The translations under genes were made by a program, and so were the position numbers. A model generated the notes under the pieces. It worked only from the letters and a program-made list of their open reading frames with translations, searched no databases and had not been told where the DNA came from. A DNA stretch of 17,405 nucleotides, taken from assembly GCA_958448395.1 (NCBI GenBank), contig CAUDDP010000049.1:1-17405 (forward strand), in the 5' to 3' direction. The DNA is from an uncultured Oscillospiraceae bacterium (GTDB lineage Bacteria; Bacillota; Clostridia; Oscillospirales; Ruminococcaceae). Shown piece after piece: positions 1 to 6,723 of the stretch (the first letter of the stretch is position 1; every line of letters begins with the position of its first letter).

Positions 1-71
1 CCGCCAAGCTGAGCCAGCTTGACCGCAGTTGCCATTCGGCAGATAAAACGCTCTCATCGAACTCACGTTAA
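1..71. other. Unassigned window-edge sequence
   Basis: No product can be named. On the plus strand a frame enters from the edge and stops at TAA 69-71 (22 residues visible), which could be the tail of a gene. On the minus strand a GTG at 64-66, with an in-frame ATG at 55-57, opens a 22-codon frame that runs off the edge (contains LPNGNCGQAGSAW). It has no convincing ribosome site. Only one of these can be real, and the visible part is too short to decide. Confidence 0.2.
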
Positions 72-110
72 ATTACCTACTATTTTATATGCAGAAGATC
101 CTTTTTAAAC

Positions 111-157
111 AAAAACAGAACCCGTTCTGATGCTGCTGCACCGGAACGGGTTCTGTT
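111..157 (-). terminator. Intrinsic terminator of gdhA
   Basis: A perfect 14-bp inverted repeat (arms 114-127 and 144-157, GC-rich core CCCGTTC/GAACGGG) lies 70 bases past the gdhA stop. Read on the minus strand, the stem is followed by a T tract (complement of 111-115). On the plus strand the bases after the stem are not a clean T run, so the terminator mainly serves gdhA. Confidence 0.88.
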
Positions 158-227
158 ATCTATTCTATTATGCCCATGATGCTGTCTAACTATGCTGTCA
201 ATGATAATTTATCACATGCGTGGCAAA

Positions 228-1586
228 TTAATATGCCACACCCTGCCACTTCATTGCATCTGCAACCTTCAGGAAACCAGCAATGTTTGCACCTGCAACC
301 AGGTTGCCTTCCATGCCATATTCCTTGGATCTGTCATATGCATTGTGGAAAATATTGATCATGATGCCCTTCAGCTTTGCATCTACTTCTTCAAAAGTCC
401 AAGACAGACGCTCGCTGTTCTGAGACATTTCCAGACCAGATGTAGCAACACCACCTGCATTTGCAGCCTTTGCCGGTCCAAACAGCAGTCCAGCAGCCTG
501 GAACTTTTCGATTGCCTCTGGTGTAGACGGCATGTTTGCACCTTCTGCAACTACCTTTGTGCCGTTCTTGATCAGGATTTCAGCAGATTCTTCATCAATT
601 TCGTTCTGTGTTGCACACGGCAGAGCAATGTCACACGGAATCGTCCAGATACCCTTGCAGCCTTCTGTGTAGGTTGCACCTTCTACCCGGTTTACATATT
701 CCTTGATTCTTCCTCTTTCTACTTCCTTGATCTGCTTTACAACATCCAAGTTGATGCCGTTCGGATCGTAGATGTAACCATTGGAGTCAGACAGTGCAAC
801 AACCTTGCCGCCCAGCTGAGTTGCCTTTTCTGTTGCATAGATTGCAACGTTACCAGAACCGGAAACAACAATGGTCTTACCCTTAACGGTATCATTCTTC
901 ATGACATTCATCATTTCTTCTGTGAAATACAGCAGACCATAACCGGTTGCTTCTGTTCTTGCCAGAGAACCACCGTAGGACAGTGCCTTACCAGTCAGAA
1001 CGCCAGTGAATTCATTCCGCAGTCTCTTGTACTGACCGAACATGTAACCGATTTCTCTTGCACCTGTACCGATGTCACCAGCCGGAACGTCAGTATCTGC
1101 ACCAATGTGCTTGCACAATTCTGTCATAAAGCTCTGGCAGAACCGCATTACTTCGCCGTCAGACTTGCCCTTCGGGTCGAAGTCAGAACCGCCTTTGCCG
1201 CCGCCCATTGGCAGAGTGGTCAGGCTATTCTTGAAAATCTGCTCAAATCCCAAGAACTTGATAACAGACGGACAAACAGATGGGTGCAGACGCAAACCGC
1301 CCTTGTACGGACCAATTGCAGAATTGAACTGGCAACGATAACCGTGGTTTACCTGAACCTTACCATTATCATCTACCCAAGAAACACGGAAGCTAATCAT
1401 CCGCTCCGGTTCTACGATTCTATCAATGACACCGTTTGTCTCATAAGACGGATCCTTTTCCACAACTGGTTCCAGAGACAGCAGCACTTCACCGACAGCC
1501 TGCAAAAATTCCGGTTCATTTGCGTAGCATTTTGCAGTCTTTTCATAAACGCCCTGCAAATACTGATTCTTAAAATTGAACACCAT
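228..1586 (-). CDS. gdhA: Glutamate dehydrogenase, hexameric class I (probably NADP-specific)
   Basis: Catalyses reversible reductive amination of 2-oxoglutarate with ammonium to glutamate, in the cytoplasm; it is a low-affinity ammonium assimilation route. The 452 residues match the usual length of about 450. Substrate-domain motifs are all present: PYKGGLRLHPSV (Lys95), the following Lys119, catalytic Lys131 in PMGGGKGGSDFDPKGKSDG, and Asp171 in VPAGDIGTGAREIGY. These align with Lys89, Lys113, Lys125 and Asp165 of the Clostridium symbiosum enzyme with a constant offset of six. The nucleotide-binding fold starts at VSGSGNVAIYA (241-251). NADP preference is a family-level inference. The start ATG (1584-1586) has an AGGAGG site nine bases upstream (complement of 1596-1601). 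The gene is monocistronic, with its own promoter and terminator. The far end of the window carries an ammonium transporter, so both uptake and assimilation are represented. Confidence 0.97.
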   Translation of the reverse strand: MVFNFKNQYLQGVYEKTAKCYANEPEFLQAVGEVLLSLEPVVEKDPSYETNGVIDRIVEPERMISFRVSWVDDNGKVQVNHGYRCQFNSAIGPYKGGLRLHPSVCPSVIKFLGFEQIFKNSLTTLPMGGGKGGSDFDPKGKSDGEVMRFCQSFMTELCKHIGADTDVPAGDIGTGAREIGYMFGQYKRLRNEFTGVLTGKALSYGGSLARTEATGYGLLYFTEEMMNVMKNDTVKGKTIVVSGSGNVAIYATEKATQLGGKVVALSDSNGYIYDPNGINLDVVKQIKEVERGRIKEYVNRVEGATYTEGCKGIWTIPCDIALPCATQNEIDEESAEILIKNGTKVVAEGANMPSTPEAIEKFQAAGLLFGPAKAANAGGVATSGLEMSQNSERLSWTFEEVDAKLKGIMINIFHNAYDRSKEYGMEGNLVAGANIAGFLKVADAMKWQGVAY

Positions 1587-1619
1587 GGGTCAAAACCTCC
1601 TGCATAAATTTAAAGTCAG

Positions 1620-1644
1620 TTGCGAAAGCCTTCGCTTTACGCAA
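1620..1644 (-). promoter_or_regulatory. Hairpin at the 5' end of the gdhA mRNA
   Basis: Minus-strand reading gives TTGCG-T-AAAGC-GAAG-GCTTT-CGCAA, a 10-bp stem with one bulged T and a four-base loop. The predicted transcription start lies about 7 bases after the -10 box, near 1642-1643. The transcript would therefore begin almost exactly with this stem. It ends some 20 bases before the ribosome site, so it need not block translation. A 5'-terminal stem often protects mRNA from decay; that role is inference here. Confidence 0.6.
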
Positions 1645-1649
1645 TTTAT

Positions 1650-1678
1650 ATTATACACTTTTTTCCCTGCTTTTTCAA
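1650..1678 (-). promoter_or_regulatory. Sigma-A promoter of gdhA
   Basis: On the minus strand: -35 TTGAAA (complement of 1673-1678), a 17-base spacer, and a perfect -10 TATAAT (complement of 1650-1655). Upstream of the -35 lies a very long T-rich tract on the minus strand (complement of A runs at 1677-1685 and 1687-1696), which resembles an UP element. The leader is about 57 bases. Confidence 0.85.
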
Positions 1679-1689
1679 AAAAAAAGAAA

Positions 1690-1946
1690 AAAAAAATGAA
1701 AAAGTTTCATTCCATAGCAGAAGTAAGCCTAAAAAAACAAATTTCCCGTATTAGAAACGATAATTTATAAAGAATTCCCTACGTAAAATGTGATTCTGAA
1801 AACTACAGAACGTTCCCCTGTGGTGGACGATTGTCCGCCGTCTCGCATCAATCCGACTATTATTTTCCACATTTGTCCAAATTAAAACCCAAGCGATTTC
1901 TGCCAAAGTCACAAACACAATGCATTTTTATTTGTAAACAGAAAAA
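1690..1946. other. Intergenic gap between gdhA promoter and vanY terminator
   Basis: There is no coding frame worth calling. The stretch is AT-rich except for 1811-1858, which contains a compact hairpin: GGTGGAC (1822-1828), loop GATT, GTCCGCC (1833-1839), seven pairs with one G-T. No T tract follows on either strand, so it does not look like a terminator. I found no convincing promoter reading into it and matched no known RNA family. Confidence 0.45.
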
Positions 1947-1981
1947 AAGAAAGACCCCTGTATAAAACAGATGTCTTTCTT
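1947..1981 (-). terminator. Intrinsic terminator of vanY-like gene
   Basis: Nine-base arms (1947-1955, 1973-1981; AAGAAAGAC/GTCTTTCTT) plus an inner CTGT/ACAG stem. On the minus strand it is followed by a long T-rich tract (complement of 1941-1948). It lies about 40 bases after the stop of the carboxypeptidase gene. Confidence 0.85.
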
Positions 1982-2021
1982 CCTTCATAAAAGGAAATCA
2001 AAATAAATTTTGAAACAGAAT

Positions 2022-3356
2022 TTATTCCGTATCTGCATTTTCCTCTGGCTCTGCTTCTGTCTCTGTCTCCGTTTCGCCAATGTCACTGCTTTCCGTGCTG
2101 TCATCACTTTCATCCACAGTCGTTGTTGTTACAACATCATCCTTGACAGCATCCAGATTCGTGACGCCGGTATCTACCGTTACAATAAAGCCATCCATAT
2201 TATCACCGGAAATCGTATACTCCAACCCCGGCGGTACCATAACATACGTACTATCACCAGACTCTGCTGGTACATAATATATCTGATATACTTTCCCATC
2301 CCAATTGGTGACTTCCAGTGCATTGTCAATGGTATGGCCATGCAGTTCCTCCATGTATTCCTCTAAGCAAAGTTGATTCTGCTGCATATAGTAGGCATGT
2401 GGCTGACCAACATAACGATAATGCCAGGATTCATATCGAATTTCTGTAATCTCTGTTTTCTCCTCCGGATACCGCAAAACAAATCCATAATGTGCACAAT
2501 TCTCGTTAATCCAGCTATACTCGCCTGTTCCATCATAGTCAGCAGAATTTTCGCCGTCAAACAAAGAAAAATCCATCGCATAGCCCGTTTCATGCTCGCT
2601 GTAGCCCGGTTTTGCCACCAGTGTTGAAGCATCTTCTCCCGTAGATTCCAAGTCAGCATCATACAGCTCCTGCTGCTGCTCCGATGTTCGGTAGCCGCTG
2701 ATGATAATAATATCGCTATGACCTGTTTCCGTATAAAAATCGTCCAGCATCGTATTCAGATTCTCAATTACCTCTTCTCGCAGCATCAGCTCCGAACCAC
2801 TCACATAATAAGAATCACTTTTATTGCCATAAAGCGTTTTTAATTCATTTTCATCGGTACTTTTATAAGCATAATTCCCATTGACAAGAATCAAATCACC
2901 GTTATGAATTTCCTGACTGTCCATGGAAACACTCTCATATAAATCTTCTGTTTCGTCTGGTGTAGTTGTTGTTTTGTTATCTTCAATATTTTCATCATCA
3001 GGGAATGTTACCTGCTGTGCATGTTCCTCCAGCCAGGTACTTCCAGACATCGTGCTGACTTCTGTCCAGTTGTCCAAAAACGGATGCAACAATGTAAATC
3101 GCAGTGTCACCAACAGAGCAGCCGAAACGGCGACTTCCGCCAGAATTCTGCCCATATGCCGCGGTTCTTTCTGTACAGCGGTTCCTTTTGCTGTCTGAGA
3201 TGCAGATGATTTCTTTCTTTTTTCAGATGATACCGCTTCCCTTTTCTGCTTTGCTGCTATTCCGGTGTTGTCCGAAGCGATTTCAGCAGTTGGCTCTTTC
3301 TTTCTCGCCTGTTTTTCCTGACCGGTTACAGTTTGCTTTTTCTTCTTTTCCTGCAT
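2022..3356 (-). CDS. Membrane-anchored D-alanyl-D-alanine carboxypeptidase, VanY family (peptidase M15B)
   Basis: Predicted zinc peptidase that removes the terminal D-Ala from peptidoglycan stem peptides outside the membrane. In the 444 residues: a very basic cytoplasmic head (1-70, rich in Lys), one membrane segment (about 71-91), an acidic/Thr-rich linker (115-145), then the M15 fold. Its signature pieces are GYRTSEQQQELYD (221-233), the zinc motif SEHETGYAMD (253-262, His255 and Asp262), and ESWHYRYVG (309-317; catalytic Glu309, zinc His312). After the peptidase comes a region of unknown role (about 345-408), then a strongly acidic tail of Ser, Thr, Glu and Asp. The ATG at 3354-3356 has an AGGAGG site nine bases upstream (complement of 3366-3371). 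The gene stands alone; no vanA/H/X genes are nearby, so it should be read as a housekeeping wall enzyme, not as a glycopeptide-resistance gene. Confidence 0.9.
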   Translation of the reverse strand: MQEKKKKQTVTGQEKQARKKEPTAEIASDNTGIAAKQKREAVSSEKRKKSSASQTAKGTAVQKEPRHMGRILAEVAVSAALLVTLRFTLLHPFLDNWTEVSTMSGSTWLEEHAQQVTFPDDENIEDNKTTTTPDETEDLYESVSMDSQEIHNGDLILVNGNYAYKSTDENELKTLYGNKSDSYYVSGSELMLREEVIENLNTMLDDFYTETGHSDIIIISGYRTSEQQQELYDADLESTGEDASTLVAKPGYSEHETGYAMDFSLFDGENSADYDGTGEYSWINENCAHYGFVLRYPEEKTEITEIRYESWHYRYVGQPHAYYMQQNQLCLEEYMEELHGHTIDNALEVTNWDGKVYQIYYVPAESGDSTYVMVPPGLEYTISGDNMDGFIVTVDTGVTNLDAVKDDVVTTTTVDESDDSTESSDIGETETETEAEPEENADTE

Positions 3357-3412
3357 GTAAAATTGCCTCCTTTTATTTTATATGCACATTGCACACAGAA
3401 AACCGCTTTTTT

Positions 3413-3421
3413 ATTATACCA
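3413..3421 (-). promoter_or_regulatory. Extended -10 promoter of vanY-like gene
   Basis: The minus strand reads TGGTATAAT, a perfect extended -10. The region 17 bases upstream is a T tract without a good -35, consistent with dependence on the TGn extension. The leader to the ATG is about 50 bases. Confidence 0.7.
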
Positions 3422-3572
3422 CATTATCGAAAAAAAAGAAACCCTTTTTTTCGGTTTTTTTATTTTTTTTGAAGCAAAAAGGCGGAATGGCAAAAGAAAG
3501 CAATGCTTCTTATAAAAAAATGCAGAAAAAAGAAAAAAACCGCAGAAAGAATCACAAAACTCTTTTTTTTCC
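3422..3572. other. AT-rich divergent intergenic region
   Basis: The stretch lies between the vanY promoter (minus) and the transporter promoter (plus). It consists of A and T homopolymer runs with a weak A/T stem (CGAAAAAAA at about 3428, TTTTTTTCG at about 3445) and a six-base repeat GAAGCA/TGCTTC. No gene or reliable regulatory site is visible. Confidence 0.5.
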
Positions 3573-3602
3573 TTGACAGAAAAAGAAAATCCATGCTATA
3601 AT
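3573..3602 (+). promoter_or_regulatory. Near-perfect sigma-A promoter of the AspT-family transporter
   Basis: Consensus TTGACA (3573-3578) and TATAAT (3597-3602) with an 18-base spacer and a TGC extension before the -10. Transcription should begin near 3609, leaving a 5' leader of about 212 bases before the ATG at 3822. Confidence 0.9.
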
Positions 3603-3608
3603 TGAAAG

Positions 3609-3821
3609 AATGGATGAAAAGATTGCATTTGTCAGCTGATTTTTTCATTATTTGCAGTAATGTCCCATATTCTGCAAATGATTTTGAAAAAGAATCTGTT
3701 TGTCAATCAGGCTTGCAGGACGCATCGGAAATGTGCGGTCTGGTCACTTTTCCCGTTCGCCCAGCAAAACGGCTGTCATGCAGCTGCCATCCATAGAAAA
3801 AGAAAAAAGGAGAACATGTAA
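3609..3821 (+). promoter_or_regulatory. Long structured 5' leader of unknown type
   Basis: The leader is unusually long for this window. It contains a perfect 8-bp repeat ATTTGCAG (3650-3657) / CTGCAAAT (3672-3679) with a 14-base loop. This is nested in an imperfect outer pairing (GATTTTTTCA from 3638 with TGAAAAAG..ATC near 3685-3697). A second small stem, CGCAT/GTGCG, lies near 3721-3737, and the CAGCTG-containing segment near 3770-3790 can also fold. The ribosome site AAGGAGA (about 3807-3813) ends the leader. I compared it by eye with common riboswitch cores and recognised none. An unannotated leader element is plausible but not shown. Confidence 0.4.
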
Positions 3822-5060
3822 ATGAAGTTTGAACTTCTGGAAGTTGCCGGCACACATATTTTCAATATGAAAGCCATGACGCTGGTCTTGTTTTTCATGT
3901 TTGCCATCATTGTTGTCGGTTATCTGATCGGAAAAATTTCCATCAAGGGAGTATCCCTCGGCACAGCTGCCATTTTTCTGGTTGCCCTGTTTGCCGGTCA
4001 TTTTAAGGGCGTTGCCTTTGAGGAAATCGCTGCATGGCAGGAAAGCCTGCCAGCAGTAAACGACTATTTTAAACTGGTACAAAATCTCGGATTGGTACTA
4101 TTTGTTACCTCCGTCGGATTGATTGCCGGTCCAAGTTTCTTTAAGAATTTAAAGAAAAACGCAAAATCCTATGTTGCTCTCGGTGCCATTATCATTGTAG
4201 CAGGCTGTGCAACTTGTGCAGCAATTACGCTGTTTGTACCGGACATGGATTCTGCCATGAGTGTTGGTCTGCTCTCCGGTGCACTGACCAGTACGCCGGC
4301 ATTCGCAGCAACACAAGAAGCAATTGGCGAAGCAAGTCCGCTTTATGGGAATATCGCAGTTGGACATGCCATTGCCTATCCATTCGGTGTAATTGGTGTT
4401 GTGTTGTTTGTACAGATTATCCCGAAAATTCTCCATGCAGATATGGATGCAGAACGTGCAAAACTGATCTCTGTTGCTGAAAGCAACACCCAACAGAAGA
4501 AAAGCAAGAAACTGTTTGAAATGGAGAAATTCGGTCTGGGTGCATTCTCCCTCGCCATCATTCTCGGTTTAATTCTCGGCTCCATCAACATTCCGCTGGG
4601 AAAAGGATCCTTCAATCTGGGAACCACTGGCGGTCCACTCATTGTCGGTCTGTTGTTTGGTCACTTTGGCAGAATGGGTCGCCTGAGTCTGAAGGTAGAC
4701 GAACATTTGCTGAGCATCTTCCAGGAACTCGGTCTGGTATTGTTCCTGATTGGTGCTGGTATTGACGGCGGTGCCGGATTTGTTGCCGTTTTGCAAGAAT
4801 ACGGTGCATTACTCTTCCTATGGGGTGCATTGATGACACTGGTTCCGTTGCTGGTCGGTTTCTTTGTTGCAAAGTATGTTCTCAAGCTGAGCCTGTTCAA
4901 CAACCTCGGCTCCATCTGTGGCGGTATGACCAGTACACCAGCATTAGGTGCACTGATTAACACAGCAAAAACGCCAAACGTTGCATCTGCTTATGCTGCA
5001 ACCTATCCAATTGCCCTGATTCTGGTGGTATTGCTGTCGCAGTTCCTGACACGACTTTAA
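3822..5060 (+). CDS. Transporter of the AspT/YidE/YbjL duplication family, lacking RCK_C domains
   Basis: Polytopic inner-membrane protein of 412 residues made of two repeats of the AspT-type transporter domain (aspartate:alanine exchanger superfamily). The duplication is visible: LGLVLFVTSVGLIAGPSFF (89-107) matches LGLVLFLIGAGIDGGAGF (303-320), GALTSTPAFAATQ (153-165) matches GGMTSTPALGALI (367-379), and each is followed by an Ala/Tyr/Pro-rich helix (about 171-198 and 385-407). In AspT and YidE the two halves are separated by two TrkA-C (RCK_C) domains, giving about 550-560 residues. Here they are joined only by a short charged linker (about 202-236). The substrate is therefore uncertain: amino-acid or dicarboxylate exchange is a family-level guess. 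ATG 3822 follows an AAGGAGA site. The gene has its own promoter, long leader and terminator, so it is a single-gene unit. Confidence 0.85.
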   Translation: MKFELLEVAGTHIFNMKAMTLVLFFMFAIIVVGYLIGKISIKGVSLGTAAIFLVALFAGHFKGVAFEEIAAWQESLPAVNDYFKLVQNLGLVLFVTSVGLIAGPSFFKNLKKNAKSYVALGAIIIVAGCATCAAITLFVPDMDSAMSVGLLSGALTSTPAFAATQEAIGEASPLYGNIAVGHAIAYPFGVIGVVLFVQIIPKILHADMDAERAKLISVAESNTQQKKSKKLFEMEKFGLGAFSLAIILGLILGSINIPLGKGSFNLGTTGGPLIVGLLFGHFGRMGRLSLKVDEHLLSIFQELGLVLFLIGAGIDGGAGFVAVLQEYGALLFLWGALMTLVPLLVGFFVAKYVLKLSLFNNLGSICGGMTSTPALGALINTAKTPNVASAYAATYPIALILVVLLSQFLTRL

Positions 5061-5082
5061 TCTTTTCCTGATTGACAAATTC

Positions 5083-5120
5083 AGAGCGAAATCACGTATT
5101 TAACGTGATTTCGCTCTTTT
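5083..5120 (+). terminator. Intrinsic terminator after the transporter
   Basis: Perfect 15-bp stem (5083-5097 with 5103-5117, arm AGAGCGAAATCACGT), five-base loop, then TTTTCTGTT. It starts about 20 bases after the stop at 5060. Confidence 0.93.
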
Positions 5121-5123
5121 CTG

Positions 5124-5152
5124 TTGACAAAAGGTATATTTTATGGTATGAT
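5124..5152 (+). promoter_or_regulatory. Promoter P1 of the O-acyltransferase operon
   Basis: TTGACA (5124-5129), 17-base spacer, TATGAT (5147-5152) preceded by a TGG extension. It begins immediately after the T tract of the preceding terminator. Confidence 0.8.
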
Positions 5153-5221
5153 AAGACAGAAAATATGTATTTTGAAACAAACAGAAAAACAGCCCAATCT
5201 CATCGGATTCTCACCACCTAC

Positions 5222-5250
5222 TTGACAGATACCAAAAAAGCGTCTATAAT
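5222..5250 (+). promoter_or_regulatory. Promoter P2 of the O-acyltransferase operon (full consensus)
   Basis: TTGACA (5222-5227), 17-base spacer, TATAAT (5245-5250): all twelve consensus bases and the ideal spacing. The start would be near 5257, giving a leader of about 57 bases. It lies 98 bases downstream of P1, so the operon appears to have two strong start points. Confidence 0.9.
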
Positions 5251-5313
5251 AAGAATCATGTTTTTCGTTGCATTCCGATATAGATAGAAAATCAGGAATC
5301 ATAGGGAGGATTT

Positions 5314-6708
5314 ATGTTATTCAGTAGTATCGAATTTTTATTTCATTTTTTACCAGTCTTTTTGGTTCTCTATTATATCGCACCAATGCGATATAAAAAT
5401 CTGGTGCTGCTGGTGGGCAGCCTTGTCTTCTACGCATGGGGCGAACATTTTTATGTGCTGTTGCTATTGCTCTCCATTGCTGTTAATTACACCTTCGGCA
5501 AACTCATTGGCCAAAAACCGGACAAAAAAAAGAGGTTACTCATTCTTGCACTGATATATAACTTTGGTCTGCTGGTATTCTTTAAATATACCAACTTCCT
5601 AATTGAAAATATCAATGTTTTGCTGAACGTATTCCATGCACAGATTCCCAAAGTTACAATTGCGATGCCACTTGGCATCAGCTTTTATACATTTCAGATT
5701 GTTTCCTATCTCGTGGATGTCTATCGTGGTGACCAGCGACCAGTAAAAAATATCATTAACCTTGGTACCTATATTGCCATGTTTCCGCAGGTTACATCTG
5801 GTCCAATTGGGATATACAGCGAATTAGAGCCAACCCTGCTGAAACGGCACTGCTCTGTGCTGAATCTGGAAACCGGATTAAAAACATTTATCCTTGGCAT
5901 GGGTGCAAAAATACTGCTGGCGAACCCGATGGGAACACTTTGGGCTGGGATGTCTCGTTATGGATATGAAACACTTTCCTGCCCGTATGCATGGCTGGGG
6001 GCATTTGCCTACAGCTTCCAGCTTTACTTCGACTTTGCCGGCTATTCTCTGATGGCAATGGGGCTGGGAGAAATGCTCGGATTATATGTACCAAAAAACT
6101 TCGACCATCCTTACATATCCGGTTCCATGGCAGAATTCTGGCGTAGATGGCATATGACACTGGGAAGATGGTTCAAAAAATATCTGTACTTCCCACTCGG
6201 CGGCAGCCGTTGCAGTTTTGCAAAAACGATCCGCAATACTTTTATTGTATGGGCATTTACCGGTCTTTGGCATGGTGCAAGCTGGAACTTTGTATTATGG
6301 GGACTGATTTTTTTCGTTCTTCTGACCATCGAACGACTTGGATTCGGCAAACTGCTGGCAAAAACAAAAGTCCTCAAACATATCTATGTCATATTCCTGA
6401 TTCCGCTGACTTGGGTCGTATTTGCTCTGCCTGATATGCATGACATTGGCACCTACTTCTCCAGACTGTTCCCATTCCTTACAGATACAGCTGGTTTCGT
6501 CAATACAAAAGATGTCGTGCATGCACTTCAGGACTACTGGTATATTTTAATCGCCTGTGTATTTCTATGCCTGCCGTTTCCGGCAAAATTGTATGAGAAA
6601 CATAAAAACAGCAAACTGGTCATTCTGGGACTGCTTGCAATTTTCCTGTTATCCGTTTATCGTATGGCAACGCAAACCAGCAATCCATTCCTGTACTACC
6701 AGTTCTAA
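5314..6708 (+). CDS. MBOAT-family membrane-bound O-acyltransferase (AlgI/DltB type)
   Basis: Integral membrane protein of 464 residues that transfers an acyl group, usually acetyl, from the cytoplasm towards an extracellular polymer. The start MLFSSIEFLFHFLPVFLVLYY is the typical AlgI-like N terminus. Family motifs follow: FFKYTNFL (89-96), PLGISFYTFQIVSYLVDVYRG (119-139), FPQVTSGPI (157-165), SFQLYFDFAGYSLMAMGLG (234-252), FWRRWHMTLGRWFKKYLYFPLGG (275-297, His280) and the catalytic WHGASWNFVLWG (319-330, His320). The site GGGAGGA at 5304-5310 supports ATG 5314. The SGNH-like gene starts 15 bases after the stop, so the two form an operon. MBOAT plus SGNH partners are the standard machinery for O-acetylating exopolysaccharide or wall polymers. 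No dltA/dltC genes are adjacent, so teichoic-acid D-alanylation is unlikely. The acceptor polymer is unknown. Confidence 0.93.
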   Translation: MLFSSIEFLFHFLPVFLVLYYIAPMRYKNLVLLVGSLVFYAWGEHFYVLLLLLSIAVNYTFGKLIGQKPDKKKRLLILALIYNFGLLVFFKYTNFLIENINVLLNVFHAQIPKVTIAMPLGISFYTFQIVSYLVDVYRGDQRPVKNIINLGTYIAMFPQVTSGPIGIYSELEPTLLKRHCSVLNLETGLKTFILGMGAKILLANPMGTLWAGMSRYGYETLSCPYAWLGAFAYSFQLYFDFAGYSLMAMGLGEMLGLYVPKNFDHPYISGSMAEFWRRWHMTLGRWFKKYLYFPLGGSRCSFAKTIRNTFIVWAFTGLWHGASWNFVLWGLIFFVLLTIERLGFGKLLAKTKVLKHIYVIFLIPLTWVVFALPDMHDIGTYFSRLFPFLTDTAGFVNTKDVVHALQDYWYILIACVFLCLPFPAKLYEKHKNSKLVILGLLAIFLLSVYRMATQTSNPFLYYQF

Positions 6709-6723
6709 AGAGAGGAGTTTTCC

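Noticed and set aside
192..1607. Plus-strand open frame of 471 codons antisense to gdhA, longer than gdhA itself
   Set aside because: It is Cys- and Leu-rich without any family motif, has no ribosome site or promoter, and exactly mirrors a complete gdhA with promoter, ribosome site and terminator. The frame stays open because of gdhA codon use.
3428..3475. A/T stem followed by T run as a plus-strand terminator
   Set aside because: The stem is almost all A-T pairs and no plus-strand gene ends there.
3602..3796. Small open frame in the transporter leader
   Set aside because: Its first start codon lies within the -10 box, so it could not be transcribed from that promoter. No ribosome site precedes the later ATG codons.
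5072..5287. 71-codon frame between the transporter and the MBOAT gene
   Set aside because: It runs through a terminator hairpin and both promoters, and lacks a ribosome site.
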